A DNA stretch of 64,000 bases from JAWKWH01 sp963669415 (lineage in GTDB: Bacteria > Pseudomonadota > Alphaproteobacteria > Rhizobiales > Rhizobiaceae): assembly GCA_963669415.2 (NCBI GenBank), contig CAXXPS010000001.1:496001-560000 (forward strand), given 5' to 3'. The notes beneath the pieces were generated by a model. That model had not been told where the DNA came from and made no database searches. It worked only from the letters and a program-made list of their open reading frames with translations. Position numbers and translations under genes: made by a program. This document shows positions 51,191-59,834 of this stretch, piece by piece (the first letter of the stretch is position 1; every line of letters begins with the position of its first letter).

Positions 51191-51540
51191 TGTCCGCGCG
51201 AAAACCTGAAATTACCTTTGATGCGTTTTTGCAGGTCGATATTCGAGCGGGAACCATCGTCGAAGCGGAACCGTTTCCGGAGGCACGGAAACCGGCAATC
51301 AAACTGAAGGTTGATTTTGGTCCCGACATTGGAATCAAGAAATCGTCGGCGCAGATTACCAAATACTATCAGCCTGACGAACTGATCGGACGGCAGGTGA
51401 TGGGTGTCGTCAACTTTCCTCCCCGGCAAATCGGCAAGTTCATGTCTGAGGTCCTGGTGCTGGGATTTCCCGATGAAGAAGGGGCTGTGGTGCTGGGCGC
51501 GATAGAACGAAAAGTTCCCGATGGCGGTCAGCTGTTCTGA
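51190..51540 (+). CDS. csaA: CsaA-like tRNA-binding protein
   Basis: The 116-residue protein has one tRNA-binding (OB-fold) domain over nearly its whole length: 'FLQVDIRAGTIVEAEPFPEA' near 12-31, 'KPAIKLKVDFGPDIGIKKSS' near 33-52, and 'GVVNFPPRQIGKFMSEVLVL' near 77-96. CsaA binds tRNA and was reported to act as an export-related chaperone in Bacillus. It starts in the stop codon of the YbjN gene. Confidence 0.93.
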   Translation: MSARKPEITFDAFLQVDIRAGTIVEAEPFPEARKPAIKLKVDFGPDIGIKKSSAQITKYYQPDELIGRQVMGVVNFPPRQIGKFMSEVLVLGFPDEEGAVVLGAIERKVPDGGQLF

Positions 51541-51579
51541 ATTCTCATGAATTGTATGAAATGAATGGGTTAAGACCTG

Positions 51580-52992
51580 TTATGCCGGTACCTTTACCTC
51601 GGCACGCAGGCCTCCCATCGGAGAACGGCTCAGGACGATATCGCCGCCATGACTGCGCGCAATGTCCCGGGCAATTGAAAGTCCAAGTCCGGTGCCGCTG
51701 TCATCCTGGTTGCGGGCCTCATCCAGCCGGAAGAATGGTTTGAACACATCCTCCTGGCGATGTTCTGGAATTCCCGGACCGTCGTCGTCGATGATCGTGG
51801 TCAGGTTGCCCTTTGTGTGCCGGACGTTGACGGCGACCGTTTCGGCATGGCGCAGGGCATTGCTGACCAGATTGGAAATCAGCCGCGAAAAAGCATTGGG
51901 CCTTACCTGAACTTCGCTGTCACCAATCAGTTCGACCGTCAGATGCTTGCCCCGCAGGCGTGCATCCTCGCGCAGGGTGTCAAACAACTCGTTGAGGTCG
52001 AGGCGGCCGGTATCTTCCAGCGCTTCACCACGGGCAAAGGCGAGATAGCCTTCCAACATCGACTGCATGTCATCCACATCCTTGTCGAGTGCGGTCGCGT
52101 CAGTCGCTTTCTCACCCAGCGCCAGCTGCAATTTGAACCGGGTGAGGATGGTGCGAAGATCGTGGCTGACGCCCGTCAGCATGGCGGTTCTCTGGTCGAT
52201 CTGTCGCTCGATGCGCTCACGCATCTGGATGAAGGCCGATCCGGCGCGGCGAACTTCCTCTGCTCCGCGCGGATTAAAGTCGGGTGGCATGGGTCTACCC
52301 TTGCCGAAGCTCTCCGCAGCGTGGGCCAATTGCTGGATTGGACGGATCTGATTGCGCAGAAACAAAATGGCGATGAACAGCAATACCAGTGATGTTCCGA
52401 CCATCCAGAGCAGGAAAATGTGCGTGTTTGAAGCGTAGGCCTGGCTTCGTCGCGCGAAAACGCGAAGCACATTGTTTTCAAGCTGAATACGGATTTCGAC
52501 GACATTGGAGTTGCCGACCGTGTCGATCCAGAATGGCCGATTGATCTGCCGTGTCACCTCCGAACTCAGGATTTGATCCAGGATTGAGAAAAACGGCTTT
52601 GGTCCGGGCGCGGGCAGTGGATCGGGTGGCAGGACGTCCACCTTCAGGGACAGCCGCTCCTGCGCAATGCGGATTGCCTGCGTGACACCCTCTTCGCCGG
52701 GATGAGTTTCGATCATGTCGATAATTGCTGCGATATCGCTGACAACAGCGGTGGACAGCCGCTGTGTCACAGTCTGCCAATGACGCTCCATGAAAACGAA
52801 GGCGATCACCGATTGCAGCAACAGCATCGGTGCAATGACGATGATCAGTGAGCGCGCATAAAGCCGCTTCGGCATGTATCGGGAGATCAGCTTCCAGAAA
52901 CGGCGCCAGACCAGGTTTGCGATCGACAGCAGCCTGAGACCGCGCTCAACGGCCGTCCTTCTTCGCCGGCTATGATTTTCTGTTGTCGCCAT
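51580..52992 (-). CDS. EnvZ-like two-component sensor histidine kinase
   Basis: The 470-residue kinase has membrane segments near 48-68 and 190-210 with a periplasmic loop between them, then a HAMP domain. The H-box 'GVSHDLRTILTRFKLQLAL' has its phospho-accepting His near 274. The N-box is 'RLISNLVSNALRHAE', with G-boxes 'DDGPGIPE' and 'GTGLGLSIARDIA'. The H-box has Ile where most kinases have Pro after 'LRT'. It lies downstream of petR on the same strand with a 112-base gap, so PetR is the likely partner. The signal is unknown. Confidence 0.93.
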   Translation of the reverse strand: MATTENHSRRRRTAVERGLRLLSIANLVWRRFWKLISRYMPKRLYARSLIIVIAPMLLLQSVIAFVFMERHWQTVTQRLSTAVVSDIAAIIDMIETHPGEEGVTQAIRIAQERLSLKVDVLPPDPLPAPGPKPFFSILDQILSSEVTRQINRPFWIDTVGNSNVVEIRIQLENNVLRVFARRSQAYASNTHIFLLWMVGTSLVLLFIAILFLRNQIRPIQQLAHAAESFGKGRPMPPDFNPRGAEEVRRAGSAFIQMRERIERQIDQRTAMLTGVSHDLRTILTRFKLQLALGEKATDATALDKDVDDMQSMLEGYLAFARGEALEDTGRLDLNELFDTLREDARLRGKHLTVELIGDSEVQVRPNAFSRLISNLVSNALRHAETVAVNVRHTKGNLTTIIDDDGPGIPEHRQEDVFKPFFRLDEARNQDDSGTGLGLSIARDIARSHGGDIVLSRSPMGGLRAEVKVPA

Positions 52993-53104
52993 ACCTGAAT
53001 TGCCCTGGCCGATCCCCTGTAGCCGTTAATTTCCGGGATAGGTAGGGCGATTTATACCAAATCCCAACCTGCTTGGCACCGCACAGTTGGAAACAGAGTT
53101 GATT

Positions 53105-53809
53105 TCACTCCACCGAAAGCCGGTATCCCACGCCCCGCACCGTCTGGAGCCAGACGGGGTTGGCGGGGTCTTCCTCGATTTTGCGCCGTAGCCGGTTTAT
53201 CTGGACATCGATTGTTCGTTCCCCGACGGTCGATTCACCGCTAATCAGATCTTGCCTTGGGATTGTTTCTCCAGCCCGCTCGGCAAACAGGGCCAGAATG
53301 TCCTGCTCCCGGTCAGTCAGCTTGATCGGCTTGCCCGAGCACTTCAATTCGCGGCGCAGGATCTGAAACGTGTAGGGACCGAAGACAATTTGCTCGACTT
53401 TCGGCGCCGCCGTCGGTCCACCACGACGCAGAATATTGTTGACGCGCAAAATGAGTTCGCGGGGATCAAACGGCTTCGACAGATAGTCATCGGCGCCGGC
53501 CTCAAGCCCGTTGACCCGGCTTTCGATTTCGCTGAGTGCTGTCAGCATCAAAATCGGAACCTGCTTGTCCGAGCGCAATGCACGCGTAAGTTCGATGCCG
53601 CTTTCTCCCGGCATCATCACATCAATAATCAGAAGATCGAAGTCGAGTCCCTCAAGCTTGTTGCGGGCGTCAGCCGAATTTGCTGCAACTGTCACCCTGA
53701 ATCCATTGCTGCTGAGATATTGCTTCAGCAAATCACGGATACGCGTGTCGTCGTCGACAACAAGCAAATGTGGCGCATCGTCGGCTGGAGCCACGAAATC
53801 ATCAACCAT
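53105..53809 (-). CDS. petR: OmpR-family response regulator PetR
   Basis: The 234-residue regulator has a receiver domain ('LLVVDDDTRIRDLLKQYLSS', acceptor Asp in 'DFDLLIIDVMMPGESG' near 58, 'LMLTALSEIESRVNGLEAG') and an OmpR/PhoB winged helix from about 140 with 'GERTIDVQINRLRRKIEEDP'. It abuts the MarR-type petP gene: the petP stop is followed at once by its ATG. PetP-PetR of Rhodobacter capsulatus are required for expression of cytochrome bc1 genes. Here the pair precedes an EnvZ-like kinase. Confidence 0.93.
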   Translation of the reverse strand: MVDDFVAPADDAPHLLVVDDDTRIRDLLKQYLSSNGFRVTVAANSADARNKLEGLDFDLLIIDVMMPGESGIELTRALRSDKQVPILMLTALSEIESRVNGLEAGADDYLSKPFDPRELILRVNNILRRGGPTAAPKVEQIVFGPYTFQILRRELKCSGKPIKLTDREQDILALFAERAGETIPRQDLISGESTVGERTIDVQINRLRRKIEEDPANPVWLQTVRGVGYRLSVE

Positions 53810-54346
53810 TCAACTGTCTCCCCTGCTGCCCCCCTGGTTTGAAACCGGCAGTCTTTCGATTTGCGAGCGACGATCCGGATTGACCATAGCCTTGAGAAAA
53901 GCCTTGATCGCAACGCGCTGATCCTGTCCGGCACCTTCCATTGCACGGCGGATGCGGCGGGACTGTGGCGCGGCCAATGCCAGCGACAATTCGCGCCCCT
54001 TGGCAGTCGGGTAAAGCTCTCGCTGCCGTCGGTCCTGCGGTCCGGGCAGTTGCACGATGAAGCCGGTATCGACCAATTGTTTTAGCACTCTTGCAAGGCT
54101 TTGCTTGGTGATATTGAGAACGTCGAGCAACTCGGCGACGGTGAGGCCTGGCATCCGGTTGACGAAATGAAGCACCCGGTGATGCGCCCGTCCAAACCCG
54201 TATCCGGAGAGAATCTCATCCGGATCGGAAATAAAATCCCGGTAAGCGAAGAACAGAAGTTCGATGATATCCAAATCGATATCATCGTCGGTTCCCATGG
54301 GGGTTTTGAGCAGATCGGGAGAGGAGTCGCTGTCGTTTGTTTGCAT
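53810..54346 (-). CDS. petP: MarR-family transcriptional regulator PetP
   Basis: With the ATG at 54346 the protein has 178 residues: 'DLDIIELLFFAYRDFISDPD' near 23-42, a winged helix with 'GLTVAELLDVLNITKQSLAR' near 67-86, and wing 'PGPQDRRQRELYPTAKG'. This matches PetP, the MarR-type partner of PetR. The ATG at 54379 is also in frame, but it lies within a 21-base palindrome that looks like the operator, so the later start is preferred. The role is probably redox or respiratory gene control with PetR. Confidence 0.88.
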   Translation of the reverse strand: MQTNDSDSSPDLLKTPMGTDDDIDLDIIELLFFAYRDFISDPDEILSGYGFGRAHHRVLHFVNRMPGLTVAELLDVLNITKQSLARVLKQLVDTGFIVQLPGPQDRRQRELYPTAKGRELSLALAAPQSRRIRRAMEGAGQDQRVAIKAFLKAMVNPDRRSQIERLPVSNQGGSRGDS

Positions 54347-54367
54347 GTTCAGATTTCCGGAACAAAA

Positions 54368-54388
54368 TATGTCAGCCATGTTGACATA
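54368..54388. promoter_or_regulatory. MarR-type palindrome upstream of petP
   Basis: TATGTCA (54368-54374) and TGACATA (54382-54388) are perfect inverted arms around seven bases. The size and symmetry match MarR operators. It lies in the petP-ilvE divergent region, just before the preferred petP start, and probably serves autoregulation. Confidence 0.55.
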
Positions 54389-54570
54389 AATACGCCTGAG
54401 TGGTAATTTTCGTTCATCTTATTGCCGGATTGCGTAAACAATGGAAAGCCGGAGGTTGATTTCCGACATTTCCGGTTATCTGGTCTGAAAGGCAATCCGG
54501 TGGCTGTTCCGGCAAATTCGGCCGGGAATTCATTTCGAGCTTTGCGGGCGATTACCCGCTGGAGGTTGGC

Positions 54571-55464
54571 ATGGCATCAGTTTCATTTGACGAACTTGAG
54601 GGTCACATCTGGCTCAACGGGGACTTTGTAAGGTGGGCGGATGCAAAGGTCCACGTGCTCACGCACGGTCTTCACTACGCCAGTGCTGTGTTCGAAGGAG
54701 AGCGGGCCTATGGCGGCGAGATCTTCAAGCTCAGGGAACACACCGATCGCCTGCACGAATCGGCGAGGGTTCTAGGTTTCAGGATTCCCTGGTCAGCCGA
54801 TGAAATCGATGACGCATGCAATGAATTGCTGCGAAAGCAGGGTTTTACTGATGCCTATGTGCGGCCCATTGCATGGCGTGGAAGCGAAATGATGGGCGTT
54901 TCAGCGCAGAACAACAAAATCAATCTGGCGATCGCGATTTGGCAGTGGCCAAGCTATTTCGACCCGGAACAAAGGCTGAAAGGGATTCGCCTCGACATGG
55001 CCGAATACCGGCGGCCAGACCCACAGACAGCGCCTTCAAAGTCCAAGGCAGCGGGTCTCTACATGATCTGCACGCTTTCAAAACACGCGGCAGAGGCGAA
55101 GGGGTATGCCGATGCCTTGATGCTCGACTGGCGCGGCCAGGTGGCCGAGGCGACTGGAGCGAACATCTTTTTCGTCAAGGACGGCGTTTTGCACACACCA
55201 ATACCCGATTGTTTCCTTGATGGAATTACCCGGCGCACTGTTATCGATCTCGCCCGCCAACGCGGAATCGAGATTGTCGAGCGGGTGATCATGCCGGAGG
55301 AGATGGAGAGCTTCGAACAGTGTTTCCTGACCGGTACAGCCGCGGAAGTGACACCCGTCTCGGAGATTGGACCGTATCGGTTTACGGTCGGTGACATCAC
55401 AAAAGCGCTGATGGACGATTATGACGCTGCTGTGCAACCAAGCCAATCGATTGCGGCGGAATAA
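54571..55464 (+). CDS. ilvE: Branched-chain amino-acid aminotransferase
   Basis: The 297-residue fold-type IV PLP aminotransferase starts at an ATG with GGAGG upstream. 'HYASAVFEGERAYGGEIFKL' is near 34-53, 'SKSKAAGLYMICTLSKHAAE' near 155-174 contains the PLP lysine, and 'LDWRGQVAEATGANIFFVKDG' follows. It interconverts Leu, Ile and Val with their 2-oxo acids. It is divergent from petP, an arrangement kept in many rhizobia. Confidence 0.96.
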   Translation: MASVSFDELEGHIWLNGDFVRWADAKVHVLTHGLHYASAVFEGERAYGGEIFKLREHTDRLHESARVLGFRIPWSADEIDDACNELLRKQGFTDAYVRPIAWRGSEMMGVSAQNNKINLAIAIWQWPSYFDPEQRLKGIRLDMAEYRRPDPQTAPSKSKAAGLYMICTLSKHAAEAKGYADALMLDWRGQVAEATGANIFFVKDGVLHTPIPDCFLDGITRRTVIDLARQRGIEIVERVIMPEEMESFEQCFLTGTAAEVTPVSEIGPYRFTVGDITKALMDDYDAAVQPSQSIAAE

Positions 55465-55612
55465 TCTTTTACGGAAACCAGCGTTTGGGTTCTGACCTGG
55501 CATTTCTTGATCAACAATTGCCTGTCGACGGAGGCGCCCTGCTTGCCAGAGATGGCTGGACGCGGCAGCGCCCGGGTATTTATGAGGCTGCGTTGGTATT
55601 GGAGCATCACCA

Positions 55613-56254
55613 ATGGGTAATTTGAGCGCCGGTGTCATCACAGTCACGCCGTTTCAGCAAAACTGCACCATCCTGTTTGACGACGCGGACAACACCGGTG
55701 TGGTCATCGACCCCGGTGGCGAAGTTGATCGCATCCGGGCTGCCGTCAGCGACAATGACATTTCGGTGAAGGAAATTTGGCTCACCCATGGTCATATCGA
55801 CCATGCCGGCGGGGCAATGGATCTGAAAGAAGCGCTGGGCGTCGAAATCATCGGACCGCATGTGGGCGATCGCGACATGTTGCTCAATCTGGAGCAGCAG
55901 GCACAGATGTTTGGCGTCCCCGACGCGGTTCGCAATGTTACGCCCGATCGGTTTCTGGCCGAAGGTGAGACCGTTTCGTTTTCAGGTCACACCTTCGAAG
56001 TGTTGCATTGTCCGGGCCATGCGCCCGGACACGTGGTTTTCTACAATCGCGCGGCCAAATTCGCCCATGTCGGTGATGTGCTGTTCAACGGCTCGATCGG
56101 CCGCACCGATTTGCCGGGTGGCGACCACGAGGCACTGATCCGTTCGATCAAAGAGAAACTGCTGCCGCTCGGCGACGAGATCAGTTTCATTTGCGGGCAC
56201 GGGCCCGGCAGCACGTTTGGTAAGGAAAGGCAGTCAAACCCGTTTCTGGTTTGA
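55613..56254 (+). CDS. MBL-fold metallo-hydrolase, glyoxalase II-like
   Basis: The 213-residue protein has the metal motif 'LTHGHIDHAGGAMDL' near 60-74, further ligands in 'LHCPGHAPGHVVFYN' and 'HVGDVLFNGSIGRTDLPGGDH', and the last His in 'FICGHGPGSTFGKERQSNPFL'. It is a short YcbL-type member of the hydroxyacylglutathione hydrolase group, which lacks the C-terminal glutathione domain. It hydrolyses a thioester or lactone-like substrate. The true substrate is unknown. It is 148 bases downstream of ilvE. Confidence 0.92.
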   Translation: MGNLSAGVITVTPFQQNCTILFDDADNTGVVIDPGGEVDRIRAAVSDNDISVKEIWLTHGHIDHAGGAMDLKEALGVEIIGPHVGDRDMLLNLEQQAQMFGVPDAVRNVTPDRFLAEGETVSFSGHTFEVLHCPGHAPGHVVFYNRAAKFAHVGDVLFNGSIGRTDLPGGDHEALIRSIKEKLLPLGDEISFICGHGPGSTFGKERQSNPFLV

Positions 56255-56335
56255 AATAGCCGGGAAGAGGTGAGAGCCGGATGATTTGGCCCCGGGGCCG
56301 GAACACCCGAGGCATCCGTTAGCCCCTGAGGATTC

Positions 56336-56797
56336 TCAGTCCGCCTCGCAGAAGTGGCGCTTGCCGTCATATCCCAAGAATGTGCCGCTTCTATCGTCAA
56401 ACGAGCGGTAGCGGTTGCGGCAATAGTCGTACCATTCCGGCGACCATGGCTGAGGCGCATCAAATGCGGGCTCGGCGTAGATAATTTCGGGCTCATCGTC
56501 GATTTCGTCCGGCCGAGGCGGGAAATAGTTCCTGTCGGGTCGAGGCCGGTGCGGAATGTGGGTCTTGTTGCCTCCACCCTGCGTAGCTGCGCCTATGATG
56601 ATGGCGCCTACCGCAAGGCCGATAATTCCGGCGGCGATCAGTTCGCCCGTATCGTTCTTTTTGACGATGACCGGTTGGTGGTGCGGGCGATGTTGGTGGT
56701 GTTTCCAGCGCTCGTGAGCAAATGCCTGCGATATAGGCGCAGTCGCGACTGATGCCACCGCCAGAGCGGCGATGGCCGGTTTGATGATTCCGTTCAT
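56336..56797 (-). CDS. BA14K-family protein
   Basis: The 153-residue product starts at the ATG at 56797, with AAGGAGA upstream. It has a signal peptide ending near 'AFAHE', a His-rich stretch ('HHQHRPHHQ') and one hydrophobic segment near 53-70. A C-terminal BA14K motif reads 'YDYCRNRYRSFDDRSGTFLG'. The family was first known as a Brucella abortus immunogenic, lectin-like protein and is common in Hyphomicrobiales. The His-rich stretch might bind metal. Confidence 0.88.
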   Translation of the reverse strand: MNGIIKPAIAALAVASVATAPISQAFAHERWKHHQHRPHHQPVIVKKNDTGELIAAGIIGLAVGAIIIGAATQGGGNKTHIPHRPRPDRNYFPPRPDEIDDEPEIIYAEPAFDAPQPWSPEWYDYCRNRYRSFDDRSGTFLGYDGKRHFCEAD

Positions 56798-56891
56798 ATT
56801 TGTCTCCTTGCAGACCGCCAAATGCGATCAGGCGGACGAATTGGAGAACTGAGTACAGTTTTCAGCCTGAACGGTGGCTGAACGGGATTTG

Positions 56892-57107
56892 TTACCCGTC
56901 GACCGTCAGATTTACGGCCTTGGGTCCCTTGCCGCGCTTGTCCGGTTCGGTTTCAAATGAAACCTTCTGCCCGTCCTCAAGACCTGGCAGGCCGGATGCC
57001 TGAACAGCGGAAATATGAACGAAGACGTCATTTCCACCTTCGTCGGGCGTGATAAATCCGAAACCCTTGGCATGATTGAAAAATTTGACGGTGCCAGTCT
57101 GGGCCAT
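56892..57107 (-). CDS. cspA: Cold-shock domain protein
   Basis: The 71-residue protein is a single cold-shock domain with RNP-1 'KGFGFITPD' near 14-22 and RNP-2 'VFVHIS' near 28-33. It binds single-stranded nucleic acids as an RNA chaperone. It has the same length as rhizobial CspA paralogues, and several paralogues are expected elsewhere in the genome. An AAGGAGTTT site precedes the ATG. Confidence 0.96.
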   Translation of the reverse strand: MAQTGTVKFFNHAKGFGFITPDEGGNDVFVHISAVQASGLPGLEDGQKVSFETEPDKRGKGPKAVNLTVDG

Positions 57108-57490
57108 GGGGAAACTCCTTTTCTCCCGTCAGGTTTAGGGTGCAGCATATCATCTGCAGCGGTCATCTCGGTCGTTTACAGGAGGAGAAGAAACAGTGGT
57201 TGGCGCGCCGTGCCCTTGCCGGGGCATCCTATATTCACGCATTCCGGCCGGGCGCCTTTCGTCGGTATACAAGCCCGGGTATGCCATTCCAGTCTCCGGG
57301 CCGGCAAATGCCCGAATGGCCAATTGTCTCCGATTTGAGCGCAATCGGCAAGCGAAAGATTTCGCAAGTCTGTCAATCACCCCGAAATAACAGACAGTCA
57401 CTGTCTACCAATTCAAAGCTTATCATCGGTGCGGAATTACATTAAGCTTTGACAAAGCTGCCAAAAAGGCGCTCCGGGGAGGTTATTCAA
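57108..57490. other. Intergenic region cspA-repeat protein (383 bp)
   Basis: No gene is evident. It should contain the cspA promoter and leader on the minus strand and the promoter of the following plus-strand gene. Cold-shock mRNAs often have long 5' leaders, and the 80-120 bases next to cspA are candidates. Confidence 0.45.
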
Positions 57491-58651
57491 ATGCGATATT
57501 TCGGAATAAGAACCGCGTTTCTGGCCATACTGTTCACCGCGGTTCTCGGTGCAACCGTGCCCGCAAGCTCGCAAGTCAAGTTCGAGTTCGGGGGCGGGGA
57601 CCAACTGGCAATCGCCTATCTGGAGGGCCAGGGTTTTACCGATGTCCGAATAATCGCCAACGAGCTTATCCAGGTTCGCGTGGAGGCCTGCAGAGAAGGG
57701 ATCAAATATCGCTTCAAGGTGCGAATTGACGGCAAGATTTTTGACTTGAGGAAGATCGGAACCTGCGGTGCGATCACGGCGCAGCAGGCGCGAAAGATCC
57801 TCCGCGATGCCGGTTATCGCGATATAGAGATATCAGCCAGTGACGGACGCTACATTGCATTTGGCTGCAGAAACGACAGCCGGTTTCGTGTGATTATGCG
57901 GCTCAACGGTTCGATCGCGCACACAAAGCGGGTCGGTTCGTGCCTGGATGATTTGTCCAGGGGCGAGATTGCGGCGATCCTTCGAAGAGAAGGTTTCGAA
58001 GGAATTGAATTTCAGCAATCCGAACCGCCGAATTTCGTCGTGCACGCCTGTCTCGGACGGGCAAAGTTCCGGCTGACCGTCGACCGGCGTGGAAACATCC
58101 TGGACGAAACCAGAGCTGGTCTTTGTGAGCAAGAAATCGACCCTCGCGATATTCCGGCGATCCTGGCGAAACGGGGCTTTTCACAAATTGACGTGGTCGA
58201 CGACCGGCTGCCGCGCTATGTGGCTATCGCTTGCAAGGACGGCAAGCAGATTGAGCTGACGCTTAACCGCTACGGAAAGATCGTCAAAACAAAACGTATC
58301 GGCAAATGCGCCAAGCGTTTGAGCCGTGACGAGATCGTTTCCATCCTGGAAGGTCGTGGTTTCAAGCGGATCAATGTCATCAAGGCCGATGATGACGGAT
58401 ATTCCATTGACGCCTGCTACAAAGGACGCTTCCTGCGGATGCAGTTCACGATCTATGGAGACTTTGTGTCGGAACGGGATCGCGGAGAGTGCAGATCGCG
58501 ACGGGTGACGGAAATCCTGGACAAGCTCGAAGACGCAGGTGTCAGCAAGCTGGAGATGTATGTCGAAGGCTGCCGCAGGGGGAGGCGGGTCCAGTATCCC
58601 ATAGATGCACTCGGAGATCTGGGAAAGCGCAAACGGATCGGCAGTTGCTGA
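57491..58651 (+). CDS. Exported protein of six tandem PepSY-like, cysteine-paired repeats
   Basis: From the ATG at 57491, with GGGGAGG upstream, the product is 386 residues. It has a signal peptide (about 1-26). The rest is six consecutive units of about 60 residues. Each shows an 'ILxxxGF' helix, an 'AC' followed by 'FR/IELTLNRYG' strands, and a closing 'RIGSC' or 'RIGKC'. Every unit keeps two Cys, suggesting one disulfide per unit in the periplasm. The unit resembles a PepSY domain in pattern. Function is unknown. It is not in an evident operon with the DyP genes, which start 340 bases later. Confidence 0.78.
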   Translation: MRYFGIRTAFLAILFTAVLGATVPASSQVKFEFGGGDQLAIAYLEGQGFTDVRIIANELIQVRVEACREGIKYRFKVRIDGKIFDLRKIGTCGAITAQQARKILRDAGYRDIEISASDGRYIAFGCRNDSRFRVIMRLNGSIAHTKRVGSCLDDLSRGEIAAILRREGFEGIEFQQSEPPNFVVHACLGRAKFRLTVDRRGNILDETRAGLCEQEIDPRDIPAILAKRGFSQIDVVDDRLPRYVAIACKDGKQIELTLNRYGKIVKTKRIGKCAKRLSRDEIVSILEGRGFKRINVIKADDDGYSIDACYKGRFLRMQFTIYGDFVSERDRGECRSRRVTEILDKLEDAGVSKLEMYVEGCRRGRRVQYPIDALGDLGKRKRIGSC

Positions 58652-59120
58652 ACCGCTCTTGACCAGGCTGCATCGACATTCAGGATTTGGAGCGCGGTTT
58701 GAGGCAAAATAGCCCATATCCCGGGGGGACGCGGCGTATTTCGCCCCCGACATCGTTGAAAAGCCCTTATGGCGATCGGCGCCACTGCGGTCTTTTCGCC
58801 TTGTCGGAATCGAAATCCGGCACGCGCCGCGCCCGAAACATGAATGTCGATACAGCCTAGAATACCGTCGCGTGTGGAAATTCCCACATACAAGGCGAAC
58901 GCGAAGTGTGAAGTTGAACAGGGGCTGGTCCAGCACCCGGAAGAGACTTGCCGGGTACCGGACCTGCGTGACCGTGCGGAGGGACCACAGCCATGGAGAA
59001 CCAGACCAAATATTGGACGACATCCAGGACGCTGGGCAACAAAACTGAAATCGCAATTTGCGCTGATTTCCCATCAAGCTGGGTCGTGTTCCCAACGAGC
59101 GCCGGACTTTCGAGGAGAGG
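58652..59120. other. Intergenic region before the DyP operon, with possible coding 5' end
   Basis: The first 340 bases carry no gene that I can see. From 58993 an open frame runs towards the next gene in a different frame and may be its displaced 5' part. A GGAGGG motif lies upstream of that ATG. Confidence 0.45.
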
Positions 59121-59145
59121 GTGCGGTTCAAGATTGATCAATTGA
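58993..59145 (+). pseudogene. Possible displaced 5' end of the first DyP-operon gene
   Basis: The ATG at 58993 has GGAGGG about ten bases upstream and opens a 50-codon frame beginning 'MENQTKYWTTSRTLGNKTEI'. This looks like the start of proteins in the same family as the gene at 59121. It then runs in the wrong frame and stops at 59143-59145. The frame of the next gene is open from 59067, so a -1 change between about 59067 and 59145 would join them. The resemblance is from memory of the family and is not strong. Confidence 0.4.
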
Positions 59146-59834
59146 TGCAATCGGCCCAACAGGGCCTTCCAACCGAACTCAGCCGCATCACCACCATTCA
59201 TTTTGCCCGGATGATCGTCATCCGTCCCGAACAGTATCTGATATATTCGGGACTACCCGGATTTCCAAAGCCGGGCCAGCCGGGATCCGAGGGGCCGCGC
59301 TATGGCTTCCGGAACATGATTCCGGGACATGAAGAGACGACTTGGGCATTTGATGAATTTGACGACATGCCGGAACATGCGACAAGCGATGGAAGCGCCA
59401 CCGAGAAGCCCGAATTCCGTTCCTGGCTGCTCACTCAGGTGATCTTCGATGGCGATATCAAGGTCTATTTCCGCGATATCGCCGAGTTCATCCAAGACCG
59501 GTTCGATGACGTGTTCTTCAATTGTGAAGATTTTCCGGGTACCGGCAATTTTGAGGCCTATTGGCGCTGGATCCGGCGTTATCAGATTCCCAATGACCTT
59601 TTCATGTCGGTCTATCCGGATCTTTCGGTTCCGCGGATCAAATATCTGGAAAGTTTCAAGCGCCGTTTCGATGCGTTTGTCGCCCAAGTGCGTTCGCCCA
59701 CGGGCGATCGATTGCAGCCGATGGACGAGCTGTTTGACGAGTTTTTGAAACAGAACGAGCAGTTTGGCAGCGGCTTTCCGGCACCGGGGGGTGTTTATGT
59801 CGCCGCGGCCTCCGAGGAGGGGGAAGATTCATGA
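59121..59834 (+). CDS. DyP-operon accessory protein (unknown family)
   Basis: From the GTG at 59121, preceded by GGAG, the product has 237 residues. Near 26-42 is 'TTIHFARMIVIRPEQYLIYS', then 'LTQVIFDGDIKVYFRDIAEF' near 100-120, 'FNCEDFPGTGNFEAYWRWI' and 'NDLFMSVYPDLSVPRIKYLE'. This pattern recurs in proteins or N-terminal domains beside DyP-type peroxidases, with strand-helix repeats suggestive of a ferredoxin-like fold. No catalytic role is known. It overlaps the next gene by four bases. The true start may be at 58993 if a frame change is allowed. Confidence 0.7.
   Translation: MRFKIDQLMQSAQQGLPTELSRITTIHFARMIVIRPEQYLIYSGLPGFPKPGQPGSEGPRYGFRNMIPGHEETTWAFDEFDDMPEHATSDGSATEKPEFRSWLLTQVIFDGDIKVYFRDIAEFIQDRFDDVFFNCEDFPGTGNFEAYWRWIRRYQIPNDLFMSVYPDLSVPRIKYLESFKRRFDAFVAQVRSPTGDRLQPMDELFDEFLKQNEQFGSGFPAPGGVYVAAASEEGEDS

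Noticed and set aside
51580..52992. H-box with Ile instead of Pro after 'LRT' in the histidine kinase
   Set aside because: I recall the same 'LRTILTRFKL' form in alphaproteobacterial relatives, so it is probably a lineage trait and not a defect.
58181..59131. Long minus-strand open frame of 316 codons
   Set aside because: It overlaps the six-repeat protein and the start of the DyP operon, has no recognisable domain and has the composition of a shadow frame.
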